Shown in pieces: positions 57,966-64,000 of a DNA stretch of 64,000 nucleotides. Position 1 is the first letter of the stretch, and every line of letters starts with the position of its first letter. The position numbers were made by a program, and so were the translations under genes. The notes under the pieces were generated by a model. That model had not been told where the DNA came from and ran no database searches. It was given only the letters and a program-made list of their open reading frames with translations. Source of the DNA: Carya illinoinensis (taxonomy: Eukaryota; Streptophyta; Magnoliopsida; Fagales; Juglandaceae); assembly GCF_018687715.1 (NCBI RefSeq), contig NC_056752.1, positions 2,728,001-2,792,000 of the forward strand, written 5' to 3'.

Positions 57966-59528
57966 ATATGTTGCATGCATGCCTAAATGGAAGATAAGGG
58001 AAGATAAGGGAAGGAAATGTCTCTTTTTGGTTTGATAGATGGTTGGAGGAGGAAATTCTAGCTACAAATACCCCCATCACGGATCCAAAGTTGAAAATAA
58101 AGGATATTTGACTTGAGGAGGGATGGGACCTAGAGCTATTACATCGGCTGGTTGGAACCCATAAAGCACAAGAGATAGTTAACACGGTTAGTGGCCAAAA
58201 GAATGGGGATGATATTCTCATTTGGTTGCCTAAGGAAGATGGAATCTTCTCTACCAAGAGTGCTTGGGAGTGTATACGTGTTAGAACCCCAAAAATCAGG
58301 TGGTCAAATTGGGTTTGGCACCCATGTCTCCCAAAAAAGATGGTTATCACAATGTGGAAAAGTTTTAACAATGCACTTAGTCTAGATGATAGAATAAGAA
58401 GACTGGGTATTCCTCTAGTTTCCAAGTGCAACTGTTGTGAGAAAGGTGCCTATGAAGACCTGAACCATGTACTAGCTAATGGGGAAGTGGCACGGTACAT
58501 ATGGCAGAAATGTGCGACCCAAGTTGGCATGCTGAGAACCCAGTTTAATAATTGGAAAGAAATGGTGCAGGTATGGTTTAACAGAGCCTCCAAGTCGACC
58601 ACAACAGGTCTACTGATTGGGATAATTCCCACTATCGTCACATGGGTGCTATGGCTACGAAGATGCAAGGCTAGAATGGAAGGAATTTCCACATCGGTGG
58701 AGGAGACTTGGAGGACGATAAAATTCTGGATTGTGAAGCTAAGTGAAAAGCTGCGTGTAACAAAGGCCTTATCACTCCAAGATGAAAGGATATTAGAAGG
58801 ATTGCAAATCCAACTGAAATACCAAAGGAGGAAAAAGGTGCAGGTTGTTTACTGGCATTGTCCTAAGCATGGCTGGCTAAAGCTCAATGTGGATGGAAGT
58901 AGTAGAGGCAACCCGGGACAAGCAGGTGCAGGAGGTATCTTACGGGATGCAGCAGGTAATATGATTTTTGCTTTTGCTTCCCCACTGATTCACGGCACAA
59001 ACAACTTTGCTGAATTTATGGCACTCCTCCTGGGAGTGAGGGAAATCTGTCAAAGAGGTTTGGATAGGATAGAAATAGAGATGGACTCCTTAATTGTGGT
59101 AAATTGGGTGAGAAAGAAAAAATGCCCAATCTGGTACCTGGTAGACTTTTGGGAGGAATTGATGGCAGCACTAAGAGAAAAAACATTCTCAATCCAACAT
59201 GTATTCAGACAAGCCAATGCACCAGCTGATTTCTTGGCCCAGAAAGCTTCGAGAAATAGTGCAGGTTTTTGGACAGAGTTGACATCCATCCCCAGCCTCT
59301 TGAAGGGGTTATATAGGACAGATAAACTTGGCCTTCCTTATATTAGAAATGCTCTGTAAAGGGCCATCCTTGTGCTCTATAGAATGGTTTAGCTAGAGGT
59401 CTTTTTCCCCCTTTTTGTGTTGTATTGTCACTAAGCTTATGGTTTCTCAGCCAAAAATGAGATTATTTATATATATGGAGGATTAGTCTTCCTGTTATTA
59501 AAAAAAAAAAAATATGTTGCATGCATGC
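57966..59528 (+). mobile_element. 5'-truncated LINE (L1-type) in the CEP 3' UTR, with 17-bp TSD
   Basis: The insert at 57,983-59,511 is bounded by identical 17-bp copies of ATATGTTGCATGCATGC (57,966-57,982 and 59,512-59,528). It ends in a poly(A) run (59,500-59,511), the hallmark of target-primed reverse transcription. Only the 3' part of ORF2 remains, with no endonuclease or RT. Copies A and B lack the insert, so it came after the tandem duplication. Confidence 0.95.
58013..59359 (+). pseudogene. LINE ORF2 C-terminus: zf-RVT and RNase H (RVT_3)
   Basis: The frame begins inside the coding sequence (WFDRWLEEEIL near 58,030), has one stop at about 58,112 (TGA), then is open from 58,118 to TAA 59,357-59,359. 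The zinc-binding RVT domain covers about 58,240-58,520 (FSTKSAWECIRV, WHPCLPKKM, CNCCEKGAYEDLNHVL). The C-terminal RNase H domain covers 58,870-59,270 with all acidic positions: D in LNVDGSSRGNPGQ, E in NNFAEFMALL, D in IEIEMDSLIVV and D in HVFRQANAPADFLA. The plant L1 clade often has this extra RNase H. The open frame suggests a fairly recent insertion, but without the RT part it cannot move. Confidence 0.92.
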
Positions 59529-61105
59529 TGCATGCATATATATATGTTCTCATGGATCGTTGCATGTGCAGGAAATGACTTCATTATCTGTGTTTAGCTG
59601 TATCATTAAGAATGGTGTTGTGCTTCAATTGCCAATTAAGAATTTAAGGTTGTGGCTAGCTAGGGTTGAATTTTCTTCTGGCCTGTTTCTTGTCCAGAAA
59701 ATAAAAACTTGTGTTTTTCTAGTTTTTGCTCTATTTAGTTATGTTGTAACTTCGGACAAGTGTCCATACGGACAATAAGGCGTTGTAATTTGTGGCTTTC
59801 ATTAATTTGTTGGGTTTTCAATGAAATCTAGCTAATTATGCTATTCTTGGTCTTGCATTTTGTTTTAGCCTTAATTTTCTTTATATATCGATCAACACAA
59901 AAGGTTGCACTTTGCCACTACACGTACGTGGTAACCTGTGGAAATTGATCTCATGTTAGATAGAATAATGATTATGTTGCAGGCTTGTTTCAACAAATAA
60001 TTCACAGAGAAAATACAAGATTTTTTCAAAACACATATAAGACTCTTAGTAATACTGATTAATAATTAAATTTGAAATTATTTTATGAAACGCACAAGCT
60101 GGACTTTATAAATGACTACAAAACTCGAAATTATGAAAATTTATCAAAAATAGAAAAATCTAAATTATTGTATGAGAAATAAATACATGAATAAACAAGA
60201 ATCTTACAAAATATTTGGCAAAAATCAAATTCATAATCACTTCTAAATTTGACATCAAATATTTACTAATAAGGCTACAAGAATGAGTACAAATATATGT
60301 TTTGAAAGAAAATAAATGATATTATTTTGAATGATTTGAGAGAATGGAATTTATATTCCATATCAATTTGGATATGCACCAAGGTTCTAATTAATAATTA
60401 ATTAATAATAAATTATATGAGTAAATCAATGACGTTCGAATCGGGTTGACCTAATTTAGGCAGCCAAAGGTAAGTAAACAGTTAATTAATTGAGCGTCAA
60501 AATGTCACGTACGGCGGACTCGCCTACCCCCTATATTCATGAGTACTACTCCTGAAGCTAGCTAGTAGTGCTGATACGAAAGTTTCCCTGTAATAATTTT
60601 CCCCCAACTTTACAATGAGGCAGAGCCCCTATATCTATACATGTAAAATTGAAAAATGTACAGTTAATAAATAGAAGATGCTACTGCTACAATGGATGAT
60701 TTGAGAGTATTCGGGAAGATGCTCTAGCTGTTGGGTGCTGCTGCATATTCTGGACAGAGTCTACATTGTGTGCTGGCAGCGCACTACGTGCTGCATGGCC
60801 TGCTTGCTGCGCCTTACGTGCTGTATGACCTGCATGTAATGCAGGTGTTGCTTGAGCAGTCTCTGTACTAGCTAGCTGCTGGCTGTGCATCAGGGACTGC
60901 ATGTGATGAGTAATTTGCTTGAACAGCTAGCAGCCGTAACCTGAACTTGACGATCAGAACCGTCCCACTACTTCACTTAACACAGATCACCACGTACGGC
61001 ATGCAGTCAGTAAGTCATGGGCACCTCTGATCATGTGCATGCACGAAGCAGGATAACTTCGTCCTCCACGATCGGCCATAAAATTTAGCATATTTGCATT
61101 AAAAA
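59512..61105 (+). repeat. Tandem-duplicated CEP segment, copy C, part after the LINE
   Basis: Continues the 3' UTR and downstream sequence of copy C, parallel to 52,640-56,602. It has one 197-bp unit at about 60,779-60,983 and no solo LTR. A candidate poly(A) region lies near 59,776-59,825 (ACAATAAGG, CAATGAAATC). No other gene is visible. Confidence 0.88.
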
Positions 61106-61172
61106 ATGATAGCTTGTATAAATACTACAGATCTAGATCAAATGTGAATGACCAAGTATGTATGTGTGTGTG

Positions 61173-61204
<32 letters not shown>

Positions 61205-62209
61205 GGGCCCGGCAGCCTTGTTTTGGCTGAGAGATCGAGTATCTCATGATAATTCGCCCCTATTCCGGCAGTAGTAGTACTGTATCTAGAAGTAGTATCA
61301 AGTTGTGTGTACGTACGTGACTCTTTTCTGGCTAATTATATCAGAAGGGTACCTAACTTTCACCATGCATGCCGCATTAATGTAGCTAGCTAGCTAGGTG
61401 CATTTAGTAATGCATGGCCTTTTTTCATTTGTTATTAAGCTGCATTTCCGGCCTTTAATTATTGTTCTGCCCCAACGTTAATACTGTAGATCATCAGGAT
61501 GTTTAATCCATGATGTTTTTAATCAGTATGGTACTCCATGTTCTTTTATTTCTTTTGCATGGAGAAGGGTATCAATGGTGCTCAAGATCACATTTTTCTA
61601 ATTATTTGAGGTAAATGCAAATTAACCCTTTGAAAACAATTAATAATGGTGGTTTGAAAAAAACAAAAAGACAATTAAAGATAAGAAGCTACACACACGA
61701 CGCAACAGATAATCCAGTTCTCTTTGTTCTTAGTGCACAAATCATGTATATATTAAATTACTGCTCGATCTGCATTTGAGAAGCCCTTAGCCAACCACTC
61801 TCTCAAGTCTTTTTCAATACCATTTTCAACAGTTGGGGGGTTGAGAGAGAGCACCAAATTAATTTGGAGTTCCCTCGTTTCCGTCATAAGGGCCTTTTTT
61901 TTTTTTTTTGAAACGTCATAAGGGGCCTTGAATATCGATAAGCCATTTATTATATATATAACTAAAAACTTAGCATATGTTCATTTCCTCTTAATCGGCT
62001 GACCTACAATTCAGATTCGCTCGAGGCACCAAATGGACTTTCATTCTTTTATGGGCTTATTTCATTTTATATCCAACAAACACTATAAGGCCCGCTTTAT
62101 GACACCTCACAAGAATCTTCCAGTGCAAAAATCCCAACCGAATGCAAGTATCAAATCTGTTCGATAGAAATACAGAATATTCTAGATAATGTTTCGTCTT
62201 CTATAAATC
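61106..62209. other. AT-rich intergenic spacer
   Basis: No gene is recognised. It contains mixed (TG)n/(TA)n runs (61,159-61,204), a poly(T) run near 61,898-61,910 and several AGCTAGCTAGC stretches near 61,384-61,397. Confidence 0.6.
61159..61204. repeat. (TG)n / (TA)n microsatellite
   Basis: A run of TG units, then TA, then TG again, about 45 bases. Confidence 0.93.
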
Positions 62210-64000
62210 ACTACAACAGATTGGACTTTTCTTGATGATTAAAAATCGTCATCAAAACTAAAAAATTCTCCACTAAATATATATGCTGGCGATTATAGAC
62301 TCGCTAATCAATTGCCGGTACTATTTAGCCATTTCCAATATAGTGCAGTGTAAAATAAAAATCGCTGTCAAATATTATATAATTGCAAGTGATTTTAGAA
62401 TCGTTGGAATAAGAATTCAAAAACATAACGCCATTTGCCAACTATTCAAAAATTGCTGCCATTTTCTATGCTAGTGATTTTTGAATCGTTGGCAAAGGAA
62501 TTTAATAACTGAAAATCAAATGCCAGTATTTTATAAATCGCTGCCATATTATATCACAACGATTTTTGAATCGCTGGCAAAAAAATTTCGGTTATGAAAT
62601 TTATTTGCCAGCGATTAAGGAATTGTTGGCAAATAAAATGGCAGCGATTTACAAAATGCTGCCAAAGGAATTTATCAACCAAAAATGAAATGCCAACGTT
62701 TCAAAAATTGTTGCCATTTTGTGTGCCAGCAATTCCTGAATAGCTGCCAAATCAAATAGCAGTGATTTCTAAAACACTGGCAAATGAATTTTAAAAAGAA
62801 AATCCTTTGCCAGCGTTTCATAAATCGCTGGGATATAAAATAGCAACGATTTCTAAAACGTTGGCAAAAGAAATGAAAACCAAATTCCACTTTGGCACGA
62901 TTCAAAAATCGCTGTGACATAATATGGCAGCGATTTTAGTTTCACTGCCAAATGAATTTATGAACTAGAATTTATTTACCAGCAATTCAAAAATCGCTGG
63001 CATATTAAATGGTAGTGATTTCTGAATTGCTGGCAAATCAATTTTAGAATGAGAATGTCATTTCTAGCGATTCAAAAATCGCTGCCATCTAATATGCCAG
63101 CGATTTTTGAATCGCTGGTAAATAAATTCAAAATTGGAATTTGTTTTAGCAGCGATTAGAAAATTGCTGCTAAATGAATATTGCAGCCCGTACCTATTTA
63201 TTTCTTGGTTTTTAAACTTTTTAATGGTGGGTTTTAAATCGCCGCCAAAACTTGAGCATTGAATTTTAATAACCCATTATTTTTACTGGGTCTCATGGGT
63301 CTCATTAATAGTTCCCAAGCATGAAAATTAGGTGAATTTTCATGCTTTTCATCCAATTGTACCTGATTGACATGATCAATTAAAGTTTCCATACATCAAC
63401 AAATATAGCTGAGACCATTCTATCAAATTCAATAATTTCACACGAGTGTCAATTCAATTAAACTCATATATAAATTATCATTGGGTGGAAATTCTTATTG
63501 ATCATATCTCAAATACAAGCTGAGCTATTAATTACATAATAAACTATCATCACTATTATATAATTGATTTGAAGATTGTAGTATCACTAAAATAATCTAT
63601 ACCAAGTTACACATTGAAACTTTTAAGTGAGACTTATGTTTCGACATTTCCACCCACACTTGGGCACTTTGGGCATTTGATTAACAAAGGTGGCGAGCAC
63701 GAATATAGAAAACTGATGCCTATTTTTGTGATTGCCCAAGCTTGAATGGCCATATCACTATTCAATTACTCTTCTGATCTATTGCATGGAAGTCAGTACA
63801 TCCGTATTTTCCGGTGATCATGAAAACAGTGAAACCCAATTATAATATATTCAAGTAATTGGAAGATGAACCCTCAAAACTAATATTTAAAAGAGGAAAA
63901 TGAACTGATCATAAAATCAATTTTAGGCAGTTACCTTAATCTTTGTATTAAGTGCATCTCGGGCCCATCATTGCTCCATGGTCAGAGTTGGTACAATTGC
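62210..64000 (+). mobile_element. Terminus of another CACTA-type element, continuing to or past the window end
   Basis: CACTACAACAGATTGGAC at 62,210 is a CACTA-type left terminus. It is followed from 62,240 to 63,250 by about 20 imperfect palindromes of the AGCGATTnnnAATCGCTGGCA kind. No inverted right terminus (…TTGTAGTG) is found before 64,000. The distal part (63,260-64,000) is unremarkable AT-rich sequence without a gene. Whether it is a full element or a remnant cannot be told here. Confidence 0.72.
62240..63250. repeat. Subterminal palindrome array (AGCGATT/AATCGCT)
   Basis: Roughly 20 units, spaced about 35-60 bases, each with paired GCCAGCGATT and AATCGCTGGCA words in varying decay. 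This is the arrangement of TnpA-type binding sites in CACTA ends (function inferred). Confidence 0.85.

Noticed and set aside
62240..63250. Regular palindromes considered as a CRISPR array
   Set aside because: Units are degenerate, spacing varies, there are no unique spacers, the genome is a plant and a CACTA terminus precedes them.
1..64000. tRNA, rRNA or snoRNA genes
   Set aside because: No stretch with the conserved A/B boxes in tRNA spacing or with rRNA sequence was noticed by eye; a covariance model search would be needed to exclude small RNAs.

Overview
The window is nuclear DNA of a flowering plant, most likely a woody eudicot; the species is not identifiable by eye. The evidence is a plant-type secreted peptide gene (CEP family), En/Spm (CACTA) transposons with TNP2-like and Ptta/En/Spm-like genes, Ty1/copia and Ty3/gypsy retrotransposons with plant-style primer sites, and an L1-type LINE. 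There is no sign of bacterial organisation. About 80% of the window is transposon sequence.

Host frame. Three copies of a C-terminally encoded peptide (CEP) precursor gene lie in direct tandem with shared downstream sequence. Copy A (1-135) is cut by the window start and frameshifted. Copy B (about 52,345-52,612) has lost its promoter and signal peptide. Copy C (57,566-57,937) is intact, with a signal peptide, a CEP 15-mer and a TATA box. A 5'-truncated LINE (57,983-59,511) sits in the 3' UTR of copy C with a 17-bp target duplication. Downstream of copy B a 197-bp unit is tandemly amplified and split by a 1.53-kb solo LTR (54,212-55,741).

Transposon nest between copies A and B (696 to about 52,340). 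The outermost layer is a CACTA-like element with GTTCGAACG-type subterminal repeats, a minus-strand TnpA-like pseudogene and a plus-strand plant-transposon-protein pseudogene (50,782-51,855). Two elements are inserted in it. The first is a complete 26.1-kb CACTA element (3,469-29,606, TSD act), which landed in the last codons of the outer element's TnpA-like gene. It carries decayed TNP2-like and TnpA-like genes and is itself interrupted by a 5.6-kb chromovirus-like gypsy element (23,499-29,084, TSD accta). The second is a Sirevirus-like copia element (30,509-48,738, TSD caaac). Its 5' LTR is split by a gag-only gypsy-type element (31,419-41,019), whose own 5' LTR holds a further 1.26-kb insertion. 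Up to four layers of nesting can be read from target duplications and split LTRs.

Right end. After copy C and about 1.1 kb of AT-rich DNA, another CACTA-type terminus begins at 62,210. It has about 20 imperfect palindromes around AGCGATT/AATCGCT and runs toward or past the window end.

Function. Only CEP copy C looks able to encode a functional host product. All transposon proteins carry stops or frameshifts, many of them readable as C-to-T or G-to-A changes, as expected for methylated, long-silenced DNA.
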